DNA from: Nepenthes gracilis
Lineage: Eukaryota; Streptophyta; Magnoliopsida; Caryophyllales; Nepenthaceae
NCBI GenBank assembly: GCA_033239525.1
Contig: BSYO01000009.1
Span: 17,381,299-17,445,298 of the forward strand
Length of the DNA stretch: 64,000 bases
Direction: 5' to 3'
The notes under the pieces were generated by a model that had not been told where the DNA came from, ran no database searches, and saw nothing but the letters and a program-made list of their open reading frames with translations. Within the stretch, counting starts at the first letter, position 1. Each line of letters starts with the position of its first letter. The translations under genes and the position numbers were made by a program. This document shows positions 20,869 through 33,302 of this stretch, piece by piece.

Positions 20869-23078
20869 TTAATGAAAAAAAAATGACATTTATGTAATTA
20901 AAGATTGGTCTTCTATCGATCCTATAAATAACATAACCATTGTATTTATGTGAATAAAACAAGCAATTTCTTCTAAATAATGTCACTGATTTAAATTAAA
21001 GAAAATTTTCTTAAGTTCCCATTTGCATTGTACTTTTAAATTTATTCAGCCTTTAAGAAAACTGTACACTAAATCTCTATACATAAAATTTTTGCAAAAT
21101 CTCATAAAGGAAGAGGGATAAATGTAAAAGGAAAGAAATCAATTCCAAGTCCTTAGAAAAAGAGTTTTAAACATTAATTCAGATATTTAAATAATTAATT
21201 CCATAGTATCAAATTGTGAAATATTATGATAATTTTGATGATCGGTAAATAGTTTAAAACTCATAAAGTCTTACACTAACTTGCAAATAAAGTTAAGTTG
21301 AAACACTTGATTTCCCCAGCCAACATGGTCAGCAAGTAGTCATTCATCTTCTTGAGCCTTGGGGTTGTTAAAGGCACAAAGGGTCCTTGCCTCCGTAGTA
21401 AGGCGCTTAATTATGAAATAAGTACATAAGATTTTCTTGTAAGAATTTCAATTGTCAAAGCTAATAATAAAATAATAAATACTAAAAATATTCATGATAC
21501 TAATTATATACTGATAGTTTAGCCAACAACATAATATATAGCAATAAATAAATGCCCCTCACATCAAATACACAATAACAATAAATTCATTAAGATTCTT
21601 GAAATATTATTTTTAAGATACTCATAACAAAGAGTAATATTTCCCTAAGTTATACATCATCATCAAATAAAAGCTCAACTTTTCCTTAGCTTATACATTT
21701 GAATGAGTTCTTCATCTTTAGATATTTCTTTAATTTAGAATTTTCATTATTTACAAAACTCTAATAGAACAACATTAAGTTTAACAATTTAATATAATGA
21801 TTAATTTAAAAATAAATAATTTATTTTTTCTTAAAAAAATTCTTAAGGTGCTCAAGGTGCACATCTTGAAACTCAACAAAAGGTGCACTCTTTAGAACTT
21901 AGGTGCACACCTTCTAGAATGAGCCTCACCTAAATATATTGAGGCGTCAGCTATTGAGCGCTAAGCCTAGACATCCTAGGTGCACTTGAGGGGCGCCTTT
22001 AACAACACAAGCGTAATGTACAGAAGAGAGCGAGCAAGGGCTAAGGGAGAATTGTTTTCTTGTTTAAACAGCACGATTATTGGGCAATTGGGAATTTCAT
22101 GGGTAGGCACCAATAGAAGCATTTGCTACTGGGCAGTCAAAGCAGCATTGGTTGGAAGATGACCTTAAAGATTTAATAAATGAAACCACGAGTGCCTCTG
22201 AAAATGGCCAAGTCTTATGCCGTCTCCACTTCCCACCACTTCTCTTTCTTCTTTTAATGCAATTTTGACTCCCCGTTCTTTAAAATCATAAGTTTGATGA
22301 GATAAAAAAGGATGTAGAAAAAGATATCTATAAAATATGTATGTGAGAAGCTCAGTAAGCAGAAATGTTGATGGCCATTCACAACAACTGGCCAGTTAGT
22401 CTCCCATTAAAGAAAAGTCAATACAGTTACAGTCACTCTGGCAAGTCAAGGGTTTCCAGAGCTGTATTGATCGGCAGATCGTACTCCTCCTGGTACATGT
22501 AGCAAGAGCATAACAATTTAACTAAAATTACTCAAAATGTGGAGGGAAGGCCATCCAACTGACAACACTTATCAAAGGGAAAATTTGATAATAATGTGTA
22601 CCATAAAACTATATCGACTAAATAACAAATACGAAAAGATGCATATTCCGTAAATGAAAATAATACCTTGTTGAATTCTTTACTACAGATAATTCATTTG
22701 GGACCCTACGGACCCACTCTTTTTCCTATTTAAAGATCAGAATTTGGCTTTGTATTTTTACATCAAGAATAATTATAAATGAAGAGATAAATATGACATA
22801 GTAGGACCTGACTGTTGTGACCACTGTTCTTCCCAACATTGGATGCAACCATGTGTAATCCTAAATCATCAAATAATCGATGAATATGCATCAACTGAAG
22901 AGAATGTAATTAATATGTAGCAGTTCTGACATCTAGATCGACAGAGTAAAGAAATATAGTGAAATGCATATGTGATTTAGGGAGAACTGTGACTGAGGAT
23001 TTTAGCACAAAAACCCAAATCTATTATCACTAAGGCTGCATTTTCTTTGCAGGAACAATAAGGCAAAATACAAAGTAA
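20869..23078. repeat. Tandem duplication, copy B (with insertion)
   Basis: Second copy of the 19064-20706 unit. Its extra length comes mainly from a 643-bp terminal-inverted-repeat insertion at 21364-22006, located where copy A reads GAGCCTTATCTGCAGAAGAG. Sequence past 23078 no longer matches copy A. Confidence 0.85.
21364..22006. mobile_element. MITE-like insertion with terminal inverted repeats
   Basis: Starts GTTGTTAAAGGCAC and ends GCGCCTTTAACAAC, which are reverse complements at 13 of 14 positions. It is missing from copy A of the tandem duplication, which gives an empty site for comparison. The inner ends carry repeated words: AGGCGCTTA near 21401, GCGCTAAGCC near 21958, and GGTGCAC four times between 21850 and 21985. 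It has no open frame and an AT-rich centre, so it would be non-autonomous. No clear target duplication is readable at the junctions, leaving the superfamily open. Confidence 0.75.
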
Positions 23079-23925
23079 GCAAACTCAAATCAAAGAAACA
23101 CTGCAACAAGAATCATGAGAAGTTAATTTGATATACCATAGATGAAAATCAACTGATAATAGATGATGTTCAGTCGATAAAGTTTAAAATGGCAATTGCT
23201 CTAGGACCTATATTATCCTCTTCCACATGAAAAGAGCTAAAAGAGGTTAATCAGTACAGTCCCAAACACACTAAGAAAAAGACAAAATAACCAAATCCAC
23301 AAACTGCATTCAGCCAAATCAAATGGCAAACATCAAATTACAAGGGAAAATGATTTATCCACGATACTTCTTGCAGCACCTCCCTATTACATAGATCTCT
23401 TTGCTCTAAAACCCATCCAACTCCTAATAAAACGATATACCAACTATCTTATTAGTTGCATTGTTCATTGCCAGATCGGCTGGAACCCTGCATTACGGCT
23501 GTCACAAAACCGAGCCACTTGAAAGCTCCGTCAGAGACTGTTTGGTCATAGATCAACAAGCTCAGGCTCTCATCTAAGTTTGGGTTAAGTCAAACCAGGC
23601 TTGCTTCAATAGAAGAGTTGTTCACGACCAATATAAGCTTGCAAAATTAAGAGGACAAAGTTGAGCAAATATGTACTCGGCATATTTAGGCTCAAACTTG
23701 ACGGTCATCTACATCCATATTAATTACAGCATACAAACGGATCAATTAGATCATACTGATGTATACACTAGGAATCAAAAAGCATCAGAGATAGAGAAAG
23801 GCGCAACCAAAGACATGGAAACGACAATTTGAAGATAAAAAGAGACAATTATGGGCATTAAATCGAGATAAAGGATGGCAAAGTAAACCTTATTTGAGGC
23901 GGATTTCCTTGTCCCAACTGTATCT
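23079..23925. other. Intergenic, 3' of the ubiquitin pseudogene
   Basis: No gene recognised. Words such as CAAGCTCAGGCTC and AGGCTTGCTTC near 23560-23620 recall the repetitive block at 18370-18520. The part next to 23926 may have been the 3' UTR of the minus-strand ubiquitin gene. Confidence 0.4.
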
Positions 23926-24440
23926 CTATGCCAAAGCCATCAATAATGGCACTACAATCCCGCCTCTGAACCTAAAAACAAGGTGAAGCGCCGATTCTAA
24001 TATCAAATAACGAAAAAAAAAAAAAAGATTCGAAGAGTCGGAACAAGAATAAAGAAATATTAAATGGGCGAGAGGAAGCTTCACCTTTCTGGATCTTGTA
24101 GTTGGCAAGAGTTCGGCCATCTTCGAGCAGCTTCCTAGCGTAGATCAGACTTTGTTGGTCAGGATGAATTCCTGTTGACGCAACATTGCCACTTTTTTCA
24201 AAAAATAAATTGAATTCTAGAGAACTAAAAAAGCACGAAGGAATAAGTTATCCGAAGAATCAAATGCTTCGTACCTTCTTTGTCCTGAACCTCAGTCTTC
24301 TTGACATTGTCAACGACATCACTGCCTCTGCCTCCAACGTGATCGTCTTCGCCGTTAGGGTTTTCGCAAACAGCAAGGATGATGTGCGGGATATTGTATT
24401 TCGCTTTTAGGGTTTTCAAAGCCGCTAGGACCACTTCGGC
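23926..24440 (-). pseudogene. Intron-containing ubiquitin pseudogene
   Basis: Three exons in minus-strand order: to 24275, 24171-24085, and 23996-23926. Introns 24274-24172 (103 nt) and 24084-23997 (88 nt) both have GT...AG ends. Exon 1 reads FAKTLTAKTITLEAE, then after a one-base loss SDVVDNVKK and VQDKEG. Exon 2 reads [20 protein letters not shown] and LANYKIQK. Exon 3 reads [13 protein letters not shown] followed by ten extra residues and a stop. This covers the whole 76-residue ubiquitin fold, including the terminal GG. There is no in-frame ATG where Met1 should be, plus the frameshift and several changes at invariant positions (I44-region and R/G residues), so it is most likely non-functional. 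Confidence 0.85.
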
Positions 24441-24459
24441 CTCGGTATTATTAAGTTGT

Positions 24460-27095
24460 TATTTTATAATTTTATTTTTCTTTCCTCTAATTAAATATTT
24501 TAACTTTTTATTTTTAAATAATTTTAAAATACTTTTTTTACCATCATTGTATTCGGAATAAATATTTTTATTTTTTAAAATAATTTTGAATAATGTTTTT
24601 CAGAATTAAAGTTTAATGTTTTAACTTTTTAATTTTTTAACATTTTATTGATTCTCGCCCGTGATTTATATCACCCACTATTCACACGTAATTTTAATTC
24701 AAATTTAATTTTCTACTATTTAATCATAATCCTTTGATCTATTAATTTTTATTTTTTATTTTATTTTATTTTTCTCTTTTCTCCTATCAAAGCAACAATA
24801 CACCTTCAATTTTTTTGATAAAAACTTATCACTTATCAACAATGTTTCAATTTTTTCAACTTCTAATATTTTTAAGTCTTCAACGGGCTCTACACAAAAT
24901 GTATCGATCATAACTAATAAGAACTAATTGATTAGTCTTTAATCTATATTTTAAATTTATTTAATTTTATATAACACATTATAATCAATAAATTTTAAAT
25001 TATTAATTTAATTAATAACTATTAAATATCAATAATTATTAGATATCGTCTCCCCCTTAAAAGTATTGGATGTGCAAAGAACAATTTGCAATGGATGATT
25101 AAAAATTTTAATAATTAGCTCAAGAATGTTGAAATTGACACGATGAAAAGTCACACACAGGCAGGATCACTTATTTAATGAGGAAATGATTCGTTACTGT
25201 TCCTGTGCCAGATACACAAAACTTGCCTTTTAGTGTCTCGTATGATAACAGGCAAATTGCCTTCAAATATTATTTTTGAAAAATATCATTCAATATGATT
25301 TATCATATATATATATTGTTAACGTGTGCCCCTATTTCTTTGAAATTTTTTATATATTTTTTGCATAATATTTCTAGTGGGTACGATCAAAAACATGCTA
25401 ATCTATACTCAATTGAATAAAAAATCTAAATGTCAACGATTCAATAAAAGTTACCACAGAATCCATCAGATAATAGCGCTCGAACGCCTGAAATATAAGA
25501 TAAAGTTTAAATATCAGACATTAAATGACCATAATGAGTAATCAAAACGACGTTATATTTGAAAATCAGGTGATCATATCATTAAATAAAGACGATCATT
25601 ATACACTGCTAGCAATGCATCTCATCTCTAATTCAAAGTGACATCATGTATACGTATTGATCTCAAGTGCCGATTAACAAAACAAAATCTCTAACTATGT
25701 ATAAAATCTCTCCCAATAGAGAAAGAAAAAAAGAAAGAAATGCTACTCAATCAGATGAGTATACAAAAGAAGTGTAGTTCTTCAAATATATACTTATCTC
25801 CATTATCTTTTATTCATTACATTTTAATTCTCAATATTATTACAAATCTATTAGAAAGATCACTAATTTAAACGTTGAAGAATATACCTGACCAAATTCC
25901 CGTATTTACATTTTTTTTTCTCATTTTAGCAATAGTTCAAGTTGTTAGGCCTATATATCCAATTGGAACATAGTTTTGGGTCATCATTGTTTGTGACAGA
26001 CACATATCTATTATTGCCATAAAGAGTCATCAAATAGCTTAACTGAAAGATGCGAGCAAAATCAACCAAATGATAATAAGGCTCCTGCCCCACAACCACA
26101 GTCTCTAGCTCCGGTTCAACAGCCAAGTAACAAAAAATATTAATCATATTGAGGAATATAATATAATTTTTGTGTAAATCAATAAAATGTGATTGTCTCA
26201 TATATAAAACTTTTTAAGTTGTATTTATATAAGACCTGATGAAAAGTGTGACCAAAAAACAATTTAGACAAATGTAAAAATTAAAAACAAATAAAATGAC
26301 AGATGCAGCCAAATGACATATATAATAAAATGAAAACTTGAGCAAAATGATAACTTAAACCAAATGACCTATCAAACTTTCCAAACAACGATTTATGATT
26401 ACAATATTTGATTTTTTTATTTCTTTGTAGGGGTCTCTTCAAGCTTAGGGCCCTATGCTGCACTGACGACGGCACAGGGCTTGTGCCATAAATTTTGACT
26501 ATCCGGACGAAATTAAACGACCGATCTTTTTTGTTTTTTTCTTTTAATTTATAGATGAAAAAAAGAAAAAGTCGTACGTTATCGATTGTGCAGCGTAGGG
26601 CCCCTTGGCTCGAGTTGCTTCATCCTAATAATATAATATTTTGTAACAAATAAATTTAATAATCAAGTATCAAAGAAGAGGACATAAAATCAGCAATTGG
26701 ATAGATGCCTTGTTGACTCAATTATTGTATACATGCATTTTTCAGTTGCCCATTTAGATTAGTCTATTGTTCATGCCCACCACGCATAAAATAATGTTGG
26801 ATCTGATTATTTTAGTAGCTGTCATCATTGATAGAGGCCAAAAGATTTTACGTGTAATGTTGGACCTCTACTATTATTTTAGTAGTTGTAGTTTGAAAAG
26901 GACATAGACTTATTAATGGAACAATGTTTTAATAATATTTTAGTAGTCAAGTTTTAAACTTTTGGTTTATCTGATCACTTAATTTTGATAGTACTTTTCA
27001 TAAAGATGGCAGCAGGAGGAAGCCTTCTAGGTTCTTTAATATGCGGATAAAAAAGTCATAAACATTTGGAAATTGTTCAAAATGTTTGGACCTCA
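24460..27095. other. AT-rich intergenic region
   Basis: About 2.6 kb with no convincing gene on either strand. Long T-rich and A-rich runs (24460-25020). A short GC-richer patch at 26440-26480 and 26590-26615 shares the words AGGGCCC and CAGCGTAGGG/CTGCACTG but shows no reading frame. Some of this may be decayed transposon; none could be identified. Confidence 0.5.
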
Positions 27096-27149
27096 TAATT
27101 GCGTTTTACTTTCTTATTGTAATAGTAGGCGATTCGTTATTGGTAGGTG

Positions 27150-28380
27150 GTAGTGCACATTCTAGCCGTGTCCCAGGCTTCTTCCAACAGGTCTAGGTAT
27201 TCCTTGATCTTTTGGAAATTGCCTTGCGGGTCGAAGCCTTGACCCGGAGACTTGGGAGCCCGATCTTGACCGGGATCATAGTCTCAGTCACGTAGTAAAG
27301 ACTAAAAGATGGCTCACGTGTTGGTTCCTTAGGGGTTGTCTGATATGACCATAACATGGATGGTAGTTTGTCTACCCAAGATTCTCTATGTCCTCCAGTT
27401 TGGTCTTTAAATCATGCAACAACGTTTGGTTGGTGACCTCCATCTACTCGTTTGCTTGGGGGTACGTTATCGAAGTATAGACCAATTTAATGTTTAGATT
27501 TGTACAATACTTGGTGAAGCGATTGCCCGTGGATTAGGTTTCGTTGTCAATTATAATGGTCTCGAGAACACCAAACCTGCTAATTATACTTTGTCGAATG
27601 AAGTCTGTGGCATTATGCTTAGTGATATTAGCCAGCGGGGTGCCACTTGGTGAAGTAATCAATGCAGGTGATAATGAACTTCCTTTGACCGGTCGCAATG
27701 GAAAACAAGCCAAGAATATCCAGCCCCTACTGCATGAATGGCCAAGGCGCTTGGAGGGTTCTCAGCTTCGTGGGCAGTTGGTGGTGAAGGTTGCCATGAA
27801 GTTGGCAATTTTCACACTTCTTCACGAAATCTACGGCGTCTTTTTCATAGTCGGTCAATAGTATCCTTATCGCATCACCTTGAAGACTAGGTTTTTGCCG
27901 CCGATGTGTAATGCACAGATCCCAAGGTGGAACTCACCCTATGCGTAGTCGACCTCCTCCGGAGTAAGGCACCGGAGGTACGGGGTCGAGTATCCTTGGT
28001 GATATAGGTTTTCGTTAACTATAGTATACTAGCCGACTGTTTTCTTTATTCATTTGGCTTCATTCGCAATCTCTGACAGGGAACCATCCACGAGGTACCT
28101 CCAGTAGGGCGACATCCAGTTCTCACCATCGGAGACCTATATTGTTTCTTGCTCCTCTATGTTGGGAATACTCAAGACCTCCCGCATGTCTCTCAAGTAC
28201 TACTTCGAATTTTTGGCTGCTGTCGCCCTTGCAAGTTGATCGGCCTTTCAGTTTTTAGTCCTTTGTCGAACCTTTGGATTGCACTTTTTTTCTTAGCCAG
28301 GTATTTGGCCAAGAGGGGGTTGCACACTTCGAAACTCCCATAGATCTAGTTAACGACTAGTTCTGAGTTGCCGTGGACAA
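27150..28380 (-). pseudogene. Integrase region of the minus-strand Gypsy relic
   Basis: Read on the minus strand from about 28380 down to 27150, fragments match the Tat integrase: the zinc-finger and core region at 27850-27550 and a C-terminal piece with YLDLLEEAWDTAR and YYYNKKVK (27200-27120). Frameshifted throughout; the frame is lost at about 27100, before the end of the domain. Confidence 0.7.
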
Positions 28381-28399
28381 TCAAGCATTTAACTGAGCA

Positions 28400-29900
28400 C
28401 TCCTTAGTTAGTCGCAATCTTGCCAACAGAGCTTAATACTCGGCGATGTTATGGTGGCTAGAAAATCGAGTTTTAGTGAGTACTTCACTTCAAACCCATT
28501 TGGGGTCCTTAGGACCACTCTAACCCCACTGCTTGAGTTCGTTGACAATCCCTTCACGTGGAGAATCCAATATGGCACTTCAGAGTGATGGTCGAGTGTC
28601 ACGTGCGCAGTCCACATCGAAGATTGTGGTCATGGTTTTGACGATAAAGTTAGCTAATGCCCGCCCCTTAATAGCCGGCTTGTGTTAGAATTCAATATCA
28701 AACTCTCTTAATTTGATGGCCCACTTGATTAGTCGTCCTGAGATATTAGGTTTTGTAGCATGTCCTTTAGCAGCTGGTCGGTTAGGACGACTATCTAATA
28801 AGCTTGGAAGTAAGGCCTCAACTTTTTAGCCGAGAAGACGAGATCGTCATTGCGAGCTTTTCAGTGTGAGGGTAGCGTATCTCAGCATCGGTCAATATTT
28901 TGTTTACGTAGTAGATCAACCGCCGTGGGTCAAAATCTTGGCGTATCAAGATGGAGCTCAAAGCCACCTCTAATACTGCCAAGTAGAGATGCAGCTCCTT
29001 TCCCTCTCTTGGTGACGTTAGTAGAGGTGGACTGGCCAGGTACTATTCTAGTTCATCGAAAGCTACCTGACATTCTGTTGTCCATTGAATTTGTTCGCCT
29101 TTGTCCCCCTCAAAGTCTTAAAGAAGGGGAGGTACTTGTCACTAGACTTGGCCAAAAAAGGGAGAGCACTGCTAGTCTCCCAATTAGCCTCTGGACATCC
29201 TTAACACTCTACAGCGGAGTCATGTCTGTGACAGTCTTGGTTTTTTTTGAGTTTTTCTCGATCCCTTATTGAGAGATGATAAAACTCAAAAACTTCCCAA
29301 AGGATATCTCAAAGACACTTTGAGGGGTTCAGCTTCATTTGTGTTACGGAGTACCTCGAAGGCTTCAACTAGATCGCGAATATGGCCGTCGGTGATCTTA
29401 CTCTTGATGAGAATATCGTCTATGTATACCTCCATATTGCGGTTGATCTACTTCTTAAACATTTTGTTCATGAGCTTCTAATAAGTGACGCATGTGTTCT
29501 TCAGATCGAATGGTATGACCTTATAAGTAATAGGTCTCCGATCGATCACAAATATGGTGTGTTTCTCGTCTTCTAAGCTCATTCGGATCTGATTGTAACC
29601 TAAATATGTGTCCATAAAACTCGAGCAACTCGTGCCCAGAAGTGGAGTCTACCAGCAAGTCGATCTTGGGTAGTGGAAAGCTATCCTTTGGGTAGGCTTT
29701 ATTGACGTCAGTGAAGTTGACACATATCCATCACATCTCGTTGCTCTTCGTGATTAGGACCACCTTAGAGAGCCAGTCCGGGTATTGGACCTCCCTGATG
29801 AACCTAACGTCCAACAGGTTATTCACCTCTTCTCGGATAGTTATAATTTCTTGACAGAGTGGTTTCTCCACTTTTACCTAATGGGCTTATAGATAGGATT
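28400..29900 (-). pseudogene. RT and RNase H region of the minus-strand Gypsy relic
   Basis: The RT catalytic box reads VYIDDILIKSK at about 29430-29400 (minus), so the two Asp residues are still present. A plant-type second RNase H begins near 28617 with WTAHVTLDHH-like sequence and VLRTPNGFEVKYSLKLDFLA. A Gypsy-type RNase H lies between. Broken by many stops. Confidence 0.75.
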
Positions 29901-30200
29901 GAGATCCAACTTGTGGATCATTATCCTTGACCAGGATCCTAGGTATGCCAGCGAGCGTCCACGCAAAGACATCCGCGTTACGCCTTAAGAAGCTAATCAA
30001 TCCATCGCATAGGGGTCCGACGAGCGAGCCCCTATCTGTACGCACTTATTCAGATTATCCAGATCCAGAGATATGACGTCGGTGGCCTCGCCAGACTATT
30101 CCTACTGCAGGGTCACTTCATCTCGATGGTCTAATTCTTCTGCCCGCCTGTCACCGCCACTTAGGACTACCTAGGATAGGTAGTACATTCGTCCAGTTAC

Positions 30201-30665
30201 TTAGTCACCTAACGTTTTGTCAATATCGCACGCTATTGAAAATTTTATTTTTAAGTGGGATATTGATGTTACGGTCTCGAATGCCGTCAAGCACGACCCG
30301 CTAAGTATGCAGTTATATACGAAGGGCAAGTCGACGATCAGAAAAGTGTGCATGCGGCTTGTCATTCTGGGGTACGTGCCCAAGGTGACATCTAGTTGTA
30401 TTATCCCTTAGACGGCCATTGACTCATTATCAAGTCCATACAGTGGCCCTTCGACCGGTTTCAGTTGACTCTTTTTGAATCCCAATTTGAAATAGTTATC
30501 GAGATAAAGCAAATCTCTAAAATTTTCATTATTAATAAAGACTTGTTTCAATTGATAGTCCAGATTACAGTCTAAAACCAATGTGGATACAACTAGGGGG
30601 TCATCATATGGGGAGATTATATGTATTATATCATCGTTATTAAAACTAATGACATCATCCCCCAT
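30201..30665 (-). pseudogene. Protease region of the minus-strand Gypsy relic
   Basis: Two adjacent frames give ISPYDDPLVVSTLVLD, a decayed active site FINNENFRD (where the full-length element has VDNGSSQN), EGPLYGLDNES, and TFLIVDLPFVYNCIL. The catalytic D-N-G is lost, so it was inactive even apart from the frameshifts. Confidence 0.8.
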
Positions 30666-30773
30666 CCTCTGCTTCTTTTACCAAATATGCTTCTCCCGGC
30701 AATCCGTATGGTGGGCCTTGGGTGGTCACCATGTTGACCACCCCCTGGCCGCAATTTGGTTTCACAGTTGATG

Positions 30774-32327
30774 CTATTCGTGCCTAACCTCACTCGAGGG
30801 ATCAAAATTTTGCCCTGGGTTCCTTAGGAACTTAGTGAGGTGGCCCCTATAAATCAACTCCTCGATCTTCCTTTGTAGTGTCCGGCAATCCTCCATACTA
30901 TAAACTAGAGATCGATTAAAGTCGTAGTACTTTGACGGATCTCCTTCCTCCGGGTTCTTCATCGGTCTTGGCCATTTGATATATTTTTCTCCCAAATCTA
31001 CATTAAGACATTTGCCTAGGTGTCATTCTGTGAAGTTAGGTTTATGGGCCTGAACTCTCTGCGTGCGGGCGGCTCGGTTCTGAGCTACTTTTTTCAAGGG
31101 TTGTTGTCGCCTCCATTCTTCCTCTTTCCTTCCTCCGGAAAGGAGCGAGGTTGATCGAGCCGTTTTGGGAATTTTATCTCATTGGCTTCCACTGCTGCTA
31201 TGTAAGCCCGGGTAATGGATTCTGCCTCCCGAAACTTTTGCAGGTCCTTGTAGGTCAGGTGTTTGAAGAAGTCGCCTGGACCTAGTGCAAAAATGAAGCT
31301 GCTAAGCTTCACCTCTTCAATCAGTCTTGGTATTCTCTGGGCTTCTGTGATGAACCACTCTAGGAACTTTCTCAAATTCTCACCCGGCTTTTGCTTGATG
31401 TGGGCGAAGTGCCAAGGTTACTTCTCCTCGCGACGACTGGAGGCTTACTGGGTTAGGAAGCTGTTAGTGAGGTCTTGGAAGCTCCGGATCAAATTTTTCG
31501 GGAGCCAGTAGAACCAAATCCTAGTGTCTCCCTTCAAAGTGAAGGGGAAGCATTGACACATTAATGCTTTCTCTAGGCCCTAGAAGCTTAGTAGGATGCG
31601 GAAATGGACATAATGATCCATAAGATTGGTACTTTCGTTGTAAGATTTCAGGACCGACATTTTAAACTTCGGCGGTAGTGGGTGGGTCCGAATCTCCACA
31701 ATGAATGGAAATCTCTTCAAATTAGCTGCGTGTTCACCGGCTTCTCCTTTGAACACGCGACTTAAAATTTTTTCAACTTTCTCCTCCACTCGCGAGGAGG
31801 TTGCGAACCTTTTAAAGTTGAAGCATGTCCTTAACTCTGTGTGTCCGACCATGCGGTGTGGCACAAGCCAGCTAATACTGCTTGTTGGTAGGGTGATGCA
31901 AGAGGCTCCCTCTTGCACCGGAGGCCTCTGCTCATCCTTGGAGTATTGAGGGTTTCTTCTTTTTGGGCTCTCCTTCAAAATTTCATGGTTTAGCCACCCT
32001 TCAAGCCTTGAATGGCTTCGGGTATTAGAGGCCGCTGGGATACTAGAGTTGCCTCGTCTGGGGGTCCTTCTTAGTCGGTTTCTTCTTTCTCTGACCTCCC
32101 TACCTGGAGGCCGGTGTGTGGGCTATGGAGGAGTATGCCCCCTGCTTCTACTTACCCTAGTAGGTGTAGAGCGCTTAGAGTATTTGTGACATTTTATTCA
32201 TCTGCTCCGCCATCGCTAAGATGATTGGAGTAGGTTGTTCTCCAGCCCGACTACCAGCGGAGTAGTCGTTGTCGGGGGAGGTGACTTCTTTTACGGGAAT
32301 GCTAGTTTGAGCTCTTGTATTCACCAT
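30774..32327 (-). pseudogene. gag region of the minus-strand Gypsy relic
   Basis: Starts at the ATG on 32327 (MVNTRAQTSIPV). Later pieces are LPPKFKMSVLKSYNESTNLM (31690-31610), WFITEAQRIPRLIEEVKLSS (31360-31300), AESITRAYIAAVEANE (31230-31180), and YSMEDCRTLQRKIEELIYRG (30910-30850), the same order and motifs as gag at 1894-3487. In this copy the C-terminal motif is closer to the family consensus (EDCRTLQRKIEELIYRGHL). Confidence 0.8.
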
Positions 32328-32380
32328 ATTAGTTGATGATGCCGATGCTGGTGAGGTAGTGGATTAGCCTTTTGTTGGCA

Positions 32381-32398
32381 TTCCCACATATGGCGCCA
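32381..32398 (-). other. Primer-binding site of the minus-strand relic
   Basis: On the minus strand TGGCGCCATATGTGGGAA follows the LTR end by four bases, matching the site of the full-length element in its first seven and last seven bases. Confidence 0.75.
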
Positions 32399-32402
32399 AT
32401 AA

Positions 32403-33302
32403 TGCATCCTGATTTCAAACTTTGGATGGATTCATACTCAACTGTTCTTTGGATCTTATCACAGTCCTGTTCACATGGGATCCTATACACTACAATAGAT
32501 GACGAAATCAGAGAAAAACGGCAGGACTCGCTCCCTGATTTATTTTTCAACGTTCAAGTCAGTAAATGACCTTCCAAAGAAAAGAATGTAAAAGTAGAGT
32601 ATGTTGAAATGAATGCAAAGCGAGGGATTTGAGAGTGAAGATCGAAGGTACACTCGTGGATAGTGGCTTTGATCGTGGAATGTTCGTTGAAAATGACCTC
32701 TCTGAGTACTGAGTTCGTGGGAAACTAGTAGTAAAAGAGGGGGCAGAGTGATTGGATAATTGAGAGTTGGAAAGCTTATACTAGTTTGAGCATGTAAGAG
32801 AGCGTACTTGTGGAGTGAATCCCCATGGCCTTTTATAGCCATGAGCCTTTGCAGCCTTCCATAGGTGGTGAGGTGGGATACCTGTCTTCTAAGGGGATTC
32901 TTTCCTTTCCTCGTGTGGATGCGGGCGCCATTTTGGGTTGCAACAACGGTCGGGAAGAAGGATTTTCTCCTTCCGCAGGGATGTCGCGCGCTATGAATGT
33001 TTAGATTGCCGTTGTGAGTTGTGCGTTGATTTGAGAGTTTTTCTTCCGATAAGCGCTCTGATTCTGGAGGTTTTTTGTTATAGAAGGGATTACCATCCTT
33101 GGAGTTGCGAAGAATCAGGGCAGACAACCATTACATACGAGAAATGGCGCGTGGACCGATTTTGGTTTGGGCCGTATTCATTTTGGGCTGCATTCGGTCT
33201 GTTTGAGAGCCTTCTCCGCTCAACTAGAGCATTGTCTGTCTCATGGGCAAGTGGGTCACTATATATTTTGAGCCACTTACCCTTTTGAGTTGGCATGCTA
33301 CA
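32403..33302 (-). repeat. 5' LTR of the minus-strand Gypsy relic
   Basis: On the minus strand it runs from TGTAGCATGCC (33302) to AGGATGCA (32403), about 900 bp with TG...CA ends. The inner boundary is set by the primer-binding site and gag start that follow. TATA-like sequences occur near 33260 (TATATA) and 32838 (TATAAAAGG on the minus strand). The sequence is unlike the LTR at 974-1795 apart from general layout. Confidence 0.7.

Larger units (their letters stand above)
27096..33302 (-). mobile_element. Degenerate Tat-lineage Gypsy relic, reverse orientation, one LTR
   Basis: On the minus strand the order is LTR (33302-32403), primer-binding site, gag, protease, RT, RNase H, integrase, ending near 27096 within the integrase C-terminus. 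Short peptides match the full-length element at 974-11010 throughout (for example EGPLYGLDNE, YLDLLEEA, RAYIAA). Stops and frameshifts occur every 50-100 codons. No second LTR is seen below 27096, so the 3' end was lost by deletion or recombination. It belongs to the same lineage as the element at 974 but is a different, much older copy with an unrelated-looking LTR. Confidence 0.88.

Noticed and set aside
25926..26475. Minus-strand open frames of 64-91 codons
   Set aside because: AT-rich spacer with no recognisable motif and no neighbouring exons.
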